DNA of 64,000 bases from Rubrivivax sp. (GCA_019635315.1 JAHBZT010000001.1:976001-1040000); one strand, 5' to 3'; positions 7,362 to 16,658 are shown, numbered from the stretch's first letter. The notes: generated by a model from the sequence alone, not told the origin. Translations and numbers: made by a program.

Positions 7362-10355
7362 ATGCAGGCCGACGAGTTCATCCGCAAGTGGGCACCCGGC
7401 GGCCCGGCCCATGGCCTGGGCGAACGGGCCGGCGCGCAGGCCCATTTCATCGACCTGTGCCGCCTGCTCGGCGTGCCCGAGCCTGCCGACCCCGACAGCT
7501 ACTGCTTCGAACGCGGCCTCGTCAAGACCGGCAGCCCGGGCGTGCCGGGCCAGCAGCGCACCGACGGCTTCGCCGATGTCTGGAAGCGCGGCTGCTTCGC
7601 CTGGGAATACAAGGCGCCGGGCCGCAGCCTGGAAGCAGCGCTGAAGCAGCTGATGATGTATGCACTGCCGCTGGAAAACCCGCCGCTGCTGGTGGTCAGC
7701 GACCGCCAGGTCGTCGAGGTGCACACGCACTTCACCGGCACGCCCAGCGAGCGCCATGTCTTCCGCCTGGAAGACTTCGCGCGGCCCGACGTGCAGCAGC
7801 GCCTGCGCGCGCTGTGGCTGGCGCCCGAGAGCTACAAGCCGCGGCTGAGCAACCGCGAGATCACCGAGCAGGCCGCGCGCACCTTCGCCGGCAGCGCGAA
7901 GCGCCTGCGCGACGCCGGCGTGCCGGCGCAGCAGGTCAGCCACTTCCTGACGCAGTGCGTCTTCTGCTTCTTCGCCGAGGACACCGGCCTGCTGCCCGGC
8001 CGCCTGTTCGAGCGCCTGGTCGGCGTCAGCACCACGCCGGAGAAGCTGCGCGCGCAGCTGCAGAAGCTGTTCGAGGCCATGCGCGAAGGCGGCCTGTTCG
8101 GCGTCGACGACGTGCCCTGGTTCAACGGCGGGCTGTTTGCCGTCATCGCGGTGCCGCCGCTGGCCGCCGACGACGTGGCCGCGCTGCAGGCCGCCAGCCG
8201 GCTGGACTGGAGCGCCATCGACCCCGCCATCCTGGGCACGCTGTTCGAGCGCGGCCTGGACCCCGGCCAGCGCGCGCAGCTCGGCGCGCACTACACCGAC
8301 CCGGCGACCATCCTGCGCCTGGTGGAGCCGGTGGTGCAGCGCCCGCTGCTGGCCGAATGGGCGGGCGTGAAGCCGAGGATCGAGAGCGCGCTCGCGAAGA
8401 GCAAGAAGCACGGCGACAAAGCCTGGCGCGACGCCCAGGCCGCCTTCGCCGGCTTCCTGGAGCGGCTGCGCAACTACCGCGTGCTGGACCCGGCCTGTGG
8501 CAGCGGCAACTTCCTGTACCTGGCGTTGAAGTGCCTGAAGGACATCGAGCACCAGGTCAACCTGGAGGCCGAGGCGCTGGGCCTGCAGCGCCAGCACGAC
8601 GTGACCGGCCCGCACAACGTGCTGGGCATCGAGCTCAACGAATATGCCGCCGAGCTGGCGCGCGTGACGGTGTGGATCGGCGAGCTGCAGTGGCGCATCC
8701 AGCGCGGCTATCCGTTCAAGCTGAACCCGGTGCTGGAGCCGCTGGACCACATCGAGTGTCGCGACGCGATCCTCGGATTCGCCGAGTCTCGCTGCGCGCC
8801 GACCGTGGGCACCCCGTCCCTCCCCCGCCCAGCGGGGGAGGAGCCTGGCCAGAGCGTCGAAGCGCGCTGGCCCGCCGCCGATGCGGTGGTGGGCAACCCG
8901 CCCTTCGTGGGCGACAAGAAGATGCGCGGCGAACTGGGCGACGCCTATACCGAGGCGCTGCGCGCCGCGTACAAGGGGCGCGTGCCGGGCGGCGCCGACC
9001 TGGTGTGCTACTGGTTCGAGCGCGCGCGCAGCGAGATCGAGGCCGGGCGGCTGCAGCGGGCGGGGCTGGTGGCGACGAATTCGATCCGCGGCGGCGCAAA
9101 CCGCGCGGTGCTGGACCGCATCGTGCAGACGACGCGCATCTTCGAGGCGTGGAGTGACGAGCCTTGGGTCAACGAAGGGGCGGCGGTGCGGGTGTCGTTG
9201 GTCGGGTTTGGACGCTCCACGCAGGTGCCATCGTTGGATGGACGCGCCGTCGACGTTCTTGCGCCTGATTTGACTGCACGGCATGGCACTGATGGCGTTG
9301 ACCTCACGAGCGCAACGCGGCTGCACGAGTGTGCCGGTGCATCGTTCATGGGTGTGACGAAGTCAGGGCCGTTCGACATCGCCCCAGAAGTTGCACGACT
9401 GCTACTGCGGCAGCCGAACCCGCATCACCGTTCGAACGCCGATGTCCTGAAACCAACCATCAATGGATCGGACATAGCGAAGCGGCCGAGCGATGAATGG
9501 ATTCTCGACTTCGGGACCCGAAGCCTTGCCGAGGCCAGTCTCTACGAGGCCCCTTTCGCGTTCGCTGAGAAGCACATTCGTCCGGCGCGTCAGACCAGCC
9601 GCACACCGCGCAATCGCGAGGTCTGGTGGCAGTTCGAGCGTCCTAGACCTGAGATGTTTGCGGCCTTTGGTGATCGACCGCGCTACATCGCTACTTGCCT
9701 CGTCGCTAAGCACAGGTTCTTTGTCTGGATCGCTCGGGTTGTGGTGCCGGAGAACGTGGTCATCGTCACTGCCCGCTCCGACGACACCACCTTCGGCATC
9801 CTGCACAGCCGCCTGCACGAACTCTGGTCGCTGCGCATGTGCACCTGGATGGGCAAGGGCAACGACCCGCGCTACACGCCCACCACCTGCTTCGAGACCT
9901 TTCCGTTCCCCGCCGGCCTCACCCCCGCCGATACCGCGCACCAGCGCACCGAGACGCTGGACGGCGGCGCCGTGATCCCCGCCGACCTGCCGCCCGCCGT
10001 GCGCCCGCAGGCCGAGGCCATCGCGCGCGCCGCGGCCCGGCTCGTCGCGCTGCGCGACGCCTGGCTCAACCCGCCGGAGTGGACCGAGCGCGTGCCCGAG
10101 GTCGTGCCGCTGGGCATGACGGTCTCGCCCTACCCGGACCGCATCGTCGCCCGGCCCGGCTTCGAGAAGGAGCTGGCCAAGCGCACGCTGACCAACCTGT
10201 ACAACGCACGCCCGGCCTGGCTGGCGCAGGCCCATGCGGCGCTGGACGCCGCCGTGGCTGCGGCCTACGGCTGGGCCGACTGGACGCCGGAGCTGCCCGA
10301 CGACGAGATCCTGCGCCGCCTGCTGGCGCTCAACCGCGAGCGGGCGGCCCCGTAG
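7362..10355 (+). CDS. MmeI-like type IIL restriction-modification enzyme (nuclease, adenine methylase and specificity in one chain)
   Basis: 997 residues from ATG 7362 (ATG 7344 also possible; neither has a strong RBS). The N-terminal nuclease motif is D72-x9-E82-Y-K84, the same spacing as the D-x9-ExK site of MmeI. A helical connector follows to about 360. The gamma-class N6-adenine methyltransferase core has motif I LDPACGSGNF (375-384) and motif IV NPPF (512-515). The target-recognition part (about 605-810) is encoded by visibly less GC-rich DNA than the flanks. A short palindromic insertion sits between motifs I and IV. Expected to methylate one strand of an asymmetric site and cut some 20 bases away. 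It is flanked by two toxin-antitoxin pairs. A related defence methylase without cutting activity is the main alternative. Confidence 0.88.
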   Translation: MQADEFIRKWAPGGPAHGLGERAGAQAHFIDLCRLLGVPEPADPDSYCFERGLVKTGSPGVPGQQRTDGFADVWKRGCFAWEYKAPGRSLEAALKQLMMYALPLENPPLLVVSDRQVVEVHTHFTGTPSERHVFRLEDFARPDVQQRLRALWLAPESYKPRLSNREITEQAARTFAGSAKRLRDAGVPAQQVSHFLTQCVFCFFAEDTGLLPGRLFERLVGVSTTPEKLRAQLQKLFEAMREGGLFGVDDVPWFNGGLFAVIAVPPLAADDVAALQAASRLDWSAIDPAILGTLFERGLDPGQRAQLGAHYTDPATILRLVEPVVQRPLLAEWAGVKPRIESALAKSKKHGDKAWRDAQAAFAGFLERLRNYRVLDPACGSGNFLYLALKCLKDIEHQVNLEAEALGLQRQHDVTGPHNVLGIELNEYAAELARVTVWIGELQWRIQRGYPFKLNPVLEPLDHIECRDAILGFAESRCAPTVGTPSLPRPAGEEPGQSVEARWPAADAVVGNPPFVGDKKMRGELGDAYTEALRAAYKGRVPGGADLVCYWFERARSEIEAGRLQRAGLVATNSIRGGANRAVLDRIVQTTRIFEAWSDEPWVNEGAAVRVSLVGFGRSTQVPSLDGRAVDVLAPDLTARHGTDGVDLTSATRLHECAGASFMGVTKSGPFDIAPEVARLLLRQPNPHHRSNADVLKPTINGSDIAKRPSDEWILDFGTRSLAEASLYEAPFAFAEKHIRPARQTSRTPRNREVWWQFERPRPEMFAAFGDRPRYIATCLVAKHRFFVWIARVVVPENVVIVTARSDDTTFGILHSRLHELWSLRMCTWMGKGNDPRYTPTTCFETFPFPAGLTPADTAHQRTETLDGGAVIPADLPPAVRPQAEAIARAAARLVALRDAWLNPPEWTERVPEVVPLGMTVSPYPDRIVARPGFEKELAKRTLTNLYNARPAWLAQAHAALDAAVAAAYGWADWTPELPDDEILRRLLALNRERAAP
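8819..8841. repeat. perfect hairpin repeat inside the restriction-modification gene
   Basis: CCTCCCCCGC-CCA-GCGGGGGAGG is a perfect 10 bp stem with a 3-base loop, in frame within the coding sequence (about residue 486-493). It encodes Pro/Gly-rich residues between methylase motifs I and IV, just before the conserved PAADAVVGNPPF. It looks like a small intergenic-type repeat that landed in a surface loop. Confidence 0.6.
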
Positions 10356-10399
10356 CACAGAAGTGCTACATTGAGGGCCATGGTCCGGAGCCCCACCGC

Positions 10400-10726
10400 A
10401 TGAGCACCACCACGATCCGACTGCCCGACGAGCTGCGCGAGCGTGTCGACAGGCTCGCCGCCGCGCGCGGCAGCTCCGCGCATGCCTTCATGGTCGAGGC
10501 GGTGGCGCGTGCGGCCGAGCAGGAGGAGCGGCGCCTGGATTTCGAGGCCGAGGCGGAGCAGCGCCTGCAGGACATGGCGCGCACCGGCGAATACCTGACG
10601 CTGGAAGACCTTCGCCCCTATGCGATGGCGCTGGCGCGTGGAGAGAAGCCCGAACCGCCCCCCGTGCGCAAGATGGGCGCCGACGAACTCCGGCGCTTCA
10701 GGGCCTCGCTGCGTCGCTCGGGTTGA
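10400..10726 (+). CDS. ribbon-helix-helix antitoxin
   Basis: 108 residues. The N-terminus (STTTIRLPDELRERVDRLAA, then SSAHAFMVEAVARAAEQEE) is a classic RHH/CopG DNA-binding fold. The long helical C-terminus (about 40-108) should wrap the toxin. The gene precedes a ParE/RelE-like gene by four bases, giving a type II toxin-antitoxin pair. It starts 44 bp after the restriction-modification gene and may be read from it or from its own promoter. The dimer is expected to repress the pair's promoter. Confidence 0.9.
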   Translation: MSTTTIRLPDELRERVDRLAAARGSSAHAFMVEAVARAAEQEERRLDFEAEAEQRLQDMARTGEYLTLEDLRPYAMALARGEKPEPPPVRKMGADELRRFRASLRRSG

Positions 10727-10730
10727 GGTG

Positions 10731-11027
10731 ATGACCCGCGTCGTGCTGTCGGCGCGGGTCCGGCACGACCTGGAGCGCATCGAGCAGCACCTGCTGTTGC
10801 ACGACGCGGCGGATGTCGAGGGCCGCGTCGCCGAGATCCTGTCCGGCCTGGCGATCCTGGAAAGCCATCCGCTGATCGGGCGCAAGGTCGCCGGCAACCG
10901 GCGCGAACTGGTCATCGGCCGCGGAAGCCATGGCTATGTCGCGCTCTATGCCTACGACGCCGGTGCCGATGCCCTGGTGGTGGCCGCGGTGCGCGCGCAG
11001 CGCGAATCAGGCTACTCCGGAGGCTGA
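10731..11027 (+). CDS. ParE/RelE-family toxin
   Basis: 98 residues from ATG 10731, with the upstream GAGGTG as RBS. The pattern (VLSARVRHDLERIEQHL, AILESHPLIGRKV, RRELVIGRGSHGYVALYAY, VVAAVRAQRESGY) is the ParE/RelE fold. ParE members poison DNA gyrase and RelE members cut mRNA on the ribosome. The GYVALY segment and the R-x-Q-x-E end are more ParE-like. The gene is coupled to the RHH antitoxin upstream. Confidence 0.9.
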   Translation: MTRVVLSARVRHDLERIEQHLLLHDAADVEGRVAEILSGLAILESHPLIGRKVAGNRRELVIGRGSHGYVALYAYDAGADALVVAAVRAQRESGYSGG

Positions 11028-11046
11028 CGCGCCGACCGGCCTGCCG

Positions 11047-11658
11047 TCACGACGCTGCTGCCGCATCGTCCAGCGCCGCCGCGCGCCGCTTGGCCGGCCG
11101 CCCGGCATGCGCCGCGCAGTAGGCCAGGAATTCGGGCCGCTTGGGCAGGTTGCCGAAGGCCAGCGCGAAGTCCAGCTTGGCGCACAGGTAGACGTCGGCG
11201 GCGCTGAAGCGGTCGCCGGCGATGAAGCTGCGGCCGGCCAGCGCGGCGGCCAGCGTGTCCTCGGTGAGCTGCGCATTGCCGTAGCCGACGAAGCCCTGCT
11301 GCTTGGCTTCGACCTTCACGCCCAGCGCCTGGTCGGTGACGGCGGCTTCCATCGGGCCGGCGGCGAAGAACAGCCAGCGGTAGTAGGCGCCGCGGTCGTG
11401 CAGCGGCGGCGCCAGAGCGGCCTGCGGGAAGGCGTCGGCCAGGTAGGCCAGGATGGCCGCGACCTCGGTGACGACCACGTCGCCGTGCACCAGCGTCGGC
11501 ACCTTGCCCATGGGGTTGAGCGCCAGGTAGTCGGGCGCCTTCATCGGCGGGCCGTAGGGCAGCACGACGGTGTCGTAGGGCTGGCCGACTTCTTCCAGCA
11601 TCCAGCGTGCGATGCGGCCGCGGGACTGCGGGTTGGTATAGAGCGTCAGGACGGGCAT
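11047..11658 (-). CDS. glutathione S-transferase family protein
   Basis: 203 residues. The N-terminal thioredoxin-like domain begins VLTLYTNPQSRGRIARWMLEE; Ser12 is in the place of the catalytic Ser/Tyr. The cis-Pro GSH-binding loop is GKVPTLV, followed by TEVAAILAYLAD. The helical C-terminal domain contains the N-capping motif FSAADVYLCAKLDF. A cytosolic detoxification or isomerisation role is expected; the substrate is unknown. It is not next to the gentisate genes, which lack an isomerase of their own. Confidence 0.92.
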   Translation of the reverse strand: MPVLTLYTNPQSRGRIARWMLEEVGQPYDTVVLPYGPPMKAPDYLALNPMGKVPTLVHGDVVVTEVAAILAYLADAFPQAALAPPLHDRGAYYRWLFFAAGPMEAAVTDQALGVKVEAKQQGFVGYGNAQLTEDTLAAALAGRSFIAGDRFSAADVYLCAKLDFALAFGNLPKRPEFLAYCAAHAGRPAKRRAAALDDAAAAS

Positions 11659-11760
11659 GGGCGGCTCCGGTGGGGCATGTCGCGGCAGGGTGCCACGGCA
11701 CAGTATCCCGCCGCTGCGCTGTCGGCCGCGCGACCGGACCGGAGCGTGCTGCGGCGATTC

Positions 11761-11812
11761 AGAGGGTGAGAGGCCATTCCATGCGGGTGCACGGGCTCGC
11801 CTCTCACCCTCT
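11761..11812 (-). terminator. 14 bp inverted repeat at the end of the Cys-rich gene
   Basis: Perfect 14 bp arms (AGAGGGTGAGAGGC at 11761-11774 and its complement at 11799-11812) enclose 24 bases. The right arm touches the stop codon of the Cys-rich gene that is transcribed leftward. There is no clear T-run, so it is a terminator or an mRNA 3'-end stabiliser. Confidence 0.5.
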
Positions 11813-12606
11813 CAGCCCGCGCGCGGCCGGCGGCGCCCCGCGTGCGGCAGCACGCGCGGGCCGTCGCGCCGCAGCCGCGCCACCGGGCCCAGCGCCTCGG
11901 CGCGGTCCATCGCGGCCACCACGGTGGCGTGCTCCGGGTGGTCCTGCAGCGTGCGCAGCGCGTCGCAGGCGTAGCGGTTGCAGATGTCCGAGCGCATCGC
12001 CTGCGGCAGCGTGCAGCCGTGGCGGCCGTGGTAGGGACAGGACGCCTCGACATGCTGGCGCGGCAGCGCCTGCCGGTAGGCGGCGGCAGCATCCGCCGGC
12101 ATGGCCTGCGGGTGGCGCTCGAGCCAGCGCCGCAGCAGCTCGGTCGTGACGAAGCCGTGCGTGCCGGCGCCGTAGCGGCAGCAGCGGCCGCCGCAGAAGG
12201 TGCACAGCGCGGGCGCGAGCGGCGTGTCGTCGGGGGGCAGGGGGTCGCCCGGGTGGCCCGGGTCGGCGGGGTCGCTGCCGTCGGCGGCCGGCGCGGCGGA
12301 CAGTTGCGCCGCCAGGCGCGCCAGGTGCGCGGCCTGGGCGCGCCGCACCGCGGCGGGCAGCGGCACCAGGCGCGTCGCGTGGCGTTCGATCCAGACCACC
12401 GGGGCGCGCTGCAGCCCGTCGTCCTGCCACAGCCGCGCGGCGCCGGCGCGGCGTTCGGCCAGGTCGGCGTCGCGGCGCGCGCGCGTGCGTTCGCGCGCTG
12501 CCGCCAGGCGGCAGCGTGGGGCGAGGCAGACGTCGCCGGTCAGGCGCTGCAGCGCGCTCAGCGGGGCGCTGCACAGGCGGCAGGTGGCAGGTGGGGCCGG
12601 GGGCAT
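11812..12606 (-). CDS. Cys-rich metal-binding protein of unknown function
   Basis: 264 residues from ATG 12606. There are three cysteine clusters: an N-terminal CRLCSAPL with CLAPRC, a central CTFCGGRCCRYG, and a later CPYHGRHGCTLP with CNRYAC. The middle and C-terminal clusters resemble the YkgJ/UPF0153 zinc- or iron-chelating type, and the N-terminal one looks like a zinc ribbon. The segment between (about 30-130) is Ala/Arg-rich. Function unknown. It is transcribed away from metK's terminator and ends at a strong inverted repeat. Confidence 0.75.
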   Translation of the reverse strand: MPPAPPATCRLCSAPLSALQRLTGDVCLAPRCRLAAARERTRARRDADLAERRAGAARLWQDDGLQRAPVVWIERHATRLVPLPAAVRRAQAAHLARLAAQLSAAPAADGSDPADPGHPGDPLPPDDTPLAPALCTFCGGRCCRYGAGTHGFVTTELLRRWLERHPQAMPADAAAAYRQALPRQHVEASCPYHGRHGCTLPQAMRSDICNRYACDALRTLQDHPEHATVVAAMDRAEALGPVARLRRDGPRVLPHAGRRRPRAG

Positions 12607-12639
12607 GCGGGCAGCGTAACGCAACGTCCGCGGCGCTGA

Positions 12640-12670
12640 AAACGACGACGGGCGACTCCCGTCGCCCGTC
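12640..12670 (-). terminator. Rho-independent terminator downstream of metK
   Basis: On the minus strand a perfect 10 bp stem (GACGGGCGAC/GTCGCCCGTC, 4-base loop, 12647-12670) is followed by GTCGTTTTC. It lies 120 bp past the metK stop and just before the promoter side of the Cys-rich gene. Confidence 0.65.
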
Positions 12671-12724
12671 AGATCTGCCGCTACGCGGAAGGTTACGTTG
12701 GCTCCGGCCGGGCCTGGGGGCCCT

Positions 12725-12745
12725 TAACTTGGCTGCGCCAAGTTA
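12725..12745. repeat. 9 bp perfect hairpin in the metK 3' region
   Basis: TAACTTGGC-TGC-GCCAAGTTA is a perfect palindrome with a 3-base loop. It is the middle one of three hairpins in the 185 bp between metK and the Cys-rich gene. Confidence 0.5.
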
Positions 12746-12768
12746 GCCTTCGCCGGAAGACCGACAAA

Positions 12769-12786
12769 CCGCGCGCTTGCGCGCGG
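12769..12786. repeat. 8 bp perfect GC hairpin next to the metK stop
   Basis: CCGCGCGC-TT-GCGCGCGG ends six bases before the metK stop codon. It is probably the first RNA structure formed after translation ends, protecting or terminating the metK message together with the hairpins further downstream. Confidence 0.5.
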
Positions 12787-12791
12787 CGGCC

Positions 12792-13973
<1,182 letters not shown>

Positions 13974-14142
13974 GGGGAGGAAGCTCCGGTTGGGTTGCGG
14001 GAATCTGCGTCGTCGCAGGGCAACCGGGCCGCGGCGAACGCTTTAGCGGTACTTGGCACCGGGGGCTCGTTATCCTTCGGACCCGTCACACCCGGCTGTC
14101 GCCCCGCAAGTTGTCCTTTAACTCGGCGACCGCCCGATTATA
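13974..14142 (-). promoter_or_regulatory. metK promoter and long structured 5' leader
   Basis: On the minus strand TATAAT (14137-14142) is a perfect -10 box; the -35 is weak. Transcription would start near 14130, leaving about 155 nt before the metK GTG. The leader can form several exclusive short helices: a CCGGG/CCCGG pair, CGGT-GCCAAGT-ACCG, and CGC-TAAA-GCG. A leader this long in front of metK suggests feedback by S-adenosylmethionine, but I cannot match it to a known riboswitch class. GGAG lies 10 bases before the start codon. Confidence 0.45.
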
Positions 14143-14148
14143 CGAACG

Positions 14149-15036
14149 ATGCCCTCCCTGCTGGCCTGGCTGTCCCGGCGCTCCCTGCGATTCCTTCACG
14201 CCCTGGGCACGCTGCTCGGCTGGGCCGCGTACCTGCTGTCGCCCACCTACCGCCGCCGGCTGGACGCCAATGCGCGGCTGGCCGGCGTGTCCGATGCCGA
14301 CCGCCGCCGCGCGGTGGCCGAGGCCGGCCGGCTGACGGCGGAACTGCCGCGCCTGTGGCTGCGCCCGCGCGAGCAGCGCATCGCCGACCCGGTGCGCTGG
14401 GAGGGCGCCGAGCTGGTCGAGCAGTTGCTCGCCCAGGGTCGCGGCCTCGTGCTGCTGACGCCGCACATGGGCAGCTTCGAGGTCAGCGCGCAGGCCTATG
14501 CCGAGCGCTTCGGCGCCGTGCAGCCGATCACCGTGCTGTACCGGCCGGCGCGCCAGGCCTGGCTGCGCGAGCTGGAGGAGACGGCGCGCGCGCGCCCGGC
14601 GCTGGCCACCGCGCCGGCCAACCTCTCGGGCGTGCGCCTGATGCTGCGGGCGCTCAAGCGCGGCGAGACGGTCGGCCTGCTGCCCGACCAGGTGCCGCCC
14701 GAAGGGCAGGGCGTGTGGGTGCCCTTCTTCGGTCAGCCGGCCTACACGATGACGCTGGCCGCGCGCCTGGTGCAGCAGACCGGCGCCGCGGTCGCGGTGC
14801 TGTTCACCGAACGGCTGCCCAGGGGTGCCGGCTACGTGGTGCGCGCGCTGCCGCTGCCCGAGCCGCTGCCCGAGGGCGACGACACTGCGGCCGCGGCCAG
14901 CGTCAACCGCTCGATGGAAGCCGTGATCCGGCTCGCGCCTGCGCAGTACCTGTGGGGTTACCACCGCTACAAGCAGCCGCGCCAGCCCGACGCGCCGGCG
15001 GCCGGCGCCCCGGGCCCGGCCGGGGGCGCCGCTTGA
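14149..15036 (+). CDS. lipid A biosynthesis acyltransferase (LpxL/HtrB-like), first copy
   Basis: 295 residues. An N-terminal membrane anchor (about 5-30) is followed by the acyltransferase signature HMGSFE (usually H-x-G-N-W-E), then QVPPEGQGVWVPFFGQPAYTM and the closing motif PAQYLWGYHRYK. These enzymes add a secondary acyl chain to the lipid A precursor at the inner membrane. The next gene starts inside its stop codon, so both copies are one unit. The start lies only about ten bases from the best plus-strand -10, so the message may be nearly leaderless or start further upstream. Which position each copy acylates is not visible. Confidence 0.93.
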   Translation: MPSLLAWLSRRSLRFLHALGTLLGWAAYLLSPTYRRRLDANARLAGVSDADRRRAVAEAGRLTAELPRLWLRPREQRIADPVRWEGAELVEQLLAQGRGLVLLTPHMGSFEVSAQAYAERFGAVQPITVLYRPARQAWLRELEETARARPALATAPANLSGVRLMLRALKRGETVGLLPDQVPPEGQGVWVPFFGQPAYTMTLAARLVQQTGAAVAVLFTERLPRGAGYVVRALPLPEPLPEGDDTAAAASVNRSMEAVIRLAPAQYLWGYHRYKQPRQPDAPAAGAPGPAGGAA

Positions 15037-15929
15037 AGGCCGCGCTGGCCAACGGCGGCGCGCGCGCGACGCTGGCGCTGGTCTGGCTGCTGCACTGGCT
15101 GCCGCTGCCGTTGCAGGCGGCACTGGGGCGCGGGCTGGGGGCCTTGCTGCATGCCTTCGGGCGCGAGCGCCGGCACGTGGCCACGACCAACCTCGCGCTG
15201 TGCCTGCCCGAGCTGCCGGAGCGCGAACGCCGCGCGCTGGTGCGCGAGCACTTCGCGCTGGTCGGGCGCAGCGTGCTGGAGCGCGGGCTGCTGTGGCATG
15301 CGCCCGAGGCGCGGCTGCGCCGGCTGATCCGCGTCGACGGCGACGTCGGCTTCGCCGACCGCCACGCCGGGCCGGTGATGTGGCTGGTGCCGCATTTCCT
15401 GGCGCTGGAGGTGGCGGGCACGGCGGTGCAGCTCAACGTGCAGCGCCGCGCCTTCGATGTCTATGCGCCGCAGAGCAACCCGGTCTTCGACGCCGCGCTG
15501 CTGCGCGGCCGCCAGCGTTTCGGGGGCAGCGAATTCCTCAAGCGCGAAGACGGGGCGCGCGCCATCGTGCGCGCGGTGCGCCGCGGCTTCGCCTTCTTCA
15601 ACGCGTCGGACATGGACTTCGGCCTGCGCGACGCCGACTTCGTGCCCTTCTTCGGCCAGCCCGCGGCGACGCTGCTGGCGCCATCGCGCCTGGCGCGATC
15701 GCTGGGCATGAAGGTGCAGCCCATCGTGGCCGAGATACTGCCCGGCGACCAGGGCTACGTGGTGCACTTCCTCCCACCCTGGGACGACTGGCCGACCGAC
15801 GACCCCAAGGCCGACGCCGCGCGCATGAATGCCTTCATCGAGGAACAGGTGCGGCGCATGCCGGCGCAGTACTTCTGGGTGCACAAGCGCTTCAAGACGC
15901 GGCCGCCGGGGGAGCCGCCGGTGTACTGA
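15033..15929 (+). CDS. lipid A biosynthesis acyltransferase (LpxL/LpxM-like), second copy
   Basis: 298 residues from TTG 15033, which overlaps the preceding stop (TTGA), a common coupling arrangement. An N-terminal hydrophobic segment (LALVWLLHWLPLPLQAALG) is followed by VPHFLALEVAG with the catalytic His and Glu, DMDFGLRDADFVPFFGQPAAT, and a C-terminal QYFWVHKRFKTRP. It is paralogous to the upstream gene but diverged, so the two probably use different acceptor positions or acyl donors. It is followed by the 729 bp repeat region. Confidence 0.92.
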   Translation: MKAALANGGARATLALVWLLHWLPLPLQAALGRGLGALLHAFGRERRHVATTNLALCLPELPERERRALVREHFALVGRSVLERGLLWHAPEARLRRLIRVDGDVGFADRHAGPVMWLVPHFLALEVAGTAVQLNVQRRAFDVYAPQSNPVFDAALLRGRQRFGGSEFLKREDGARAIVRAVRRGFAFFNASDMDFGLRDADFVPFFGQPAATLLAPSRLARSLGMKVQPIVAEILPGDQGYVVHFLPPWDDWPTDDPKADAARMNAFIEEQVRRMPAQYFWVHKRFKTRPPGEPPVY

Positions 15930-16014
15930 TCTCCGGCACGACATCGGCCGAATTGCCTGCGGGGCGTTGCTGACGGTTGGTCCTGCTTTGTTTGTGCGTG
16001 CCGGCATCGGCGCA

Positions 16015-16537
16015 GCGAAGCCGCATGGGGGCAGCCCGCAGCGCCCAGAGTCCGGCAGTCGGCGCTGCGCGCCGACTGCCCTGCGATGCTCGAACGCTTG
16101 GCCCGCCGCCAACTCACTTCGCTCACTGCGTTCGCTGCGTTCGGACATCGGCGGCGAGTCAGTCTTGGAGGCGCGCTGCGCGCGCGGCCAAGCGTTCTGC
16201 GCTTCTCGGCGCCTCCCATGGGCGCTGCGGGCTGCCCCCACGCGGCTTCGCGACACGGCGGTGGCGTTCCACCAGGTCGCATGCCACTGTCGGTGGACCT
16301 CGCGCCAGGCGGTACCCGCTGCCGGCGAATAGTGAAGCGCCGAGCAGCGCAGCTTCGGGGTCGGCGCGCACGCAGTGCGCGCCTCGACAACTGACTCGCC
16401 GCCGGTGTCCGAACGCAGCGAACGAAGTGAGCGAAGTGAGTTGGGCGGCGCGACCCCGAAGCGAGCAGCACAGGGCAGTCGACGCCGCAGGCGGCGACCG
16501 CGGAACCCTGAGCCGGTAGCGGGTACCGCCTGGCGCG
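16015..16537. repeat. nest of long inverted repeats in a 729 bp gene-free stretch
   Basis: The gap 15930-16658 holds no credible gene. It contains: (1) 33-base arms 16015-16047 and 16219-16251, complementary at 32 of 33; (2) a perfect 12 bp hairpin 16054-16080; (3) 15-base arms at 16092-16106 and 16183-16198; (4) arms of about 57-80 bases, 16104-16186 and 16363-16448, with few mismatches; (5) 26-base arms 16301-16326 and 16512-16537, 25 of 26; (6) arms near 16348-16367 and 16450-16467. Arms interlock rather than forming one simple hairpin. This looks like a composite of palindromic repeats, possibly several insertions. It separates dapF from the acyltransferases. Confidence 0.8.
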
Positions 16538-16658
16538 ATGCGCAGGCATCTGCACGCCGGATGACCGCCCGCGCAACGTACGTCCTCAGTAAGCCGCATG
16601 CCGAGTTCTCGTTGCGAACGGACTGGAAGCGCACCGGATTGACGCGACAATCGCACCC

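Noticed and set aside
8140-8700. Short ORFs on both strands inside the restriction-modification gene
   Set aside because: All are shadows of the conserved methylase frame, which has motif I and NPPF.
14111-14148. A plus-strand promoter (TTGTCC ... GATTAT) for the first acyltransferase
   Set aside because: The -10 would lie only about ten bases before the ATG, and the same bases make a better TATAAT on the other strand for metK. It was kept only as a remark.
15829-16519. Several overlapping ORFs of 100-270 codons in the gap before dapF
   Set aside because: They follow the inverted repeats, overlap each other in all frames, have no RBS and no recognisable family.
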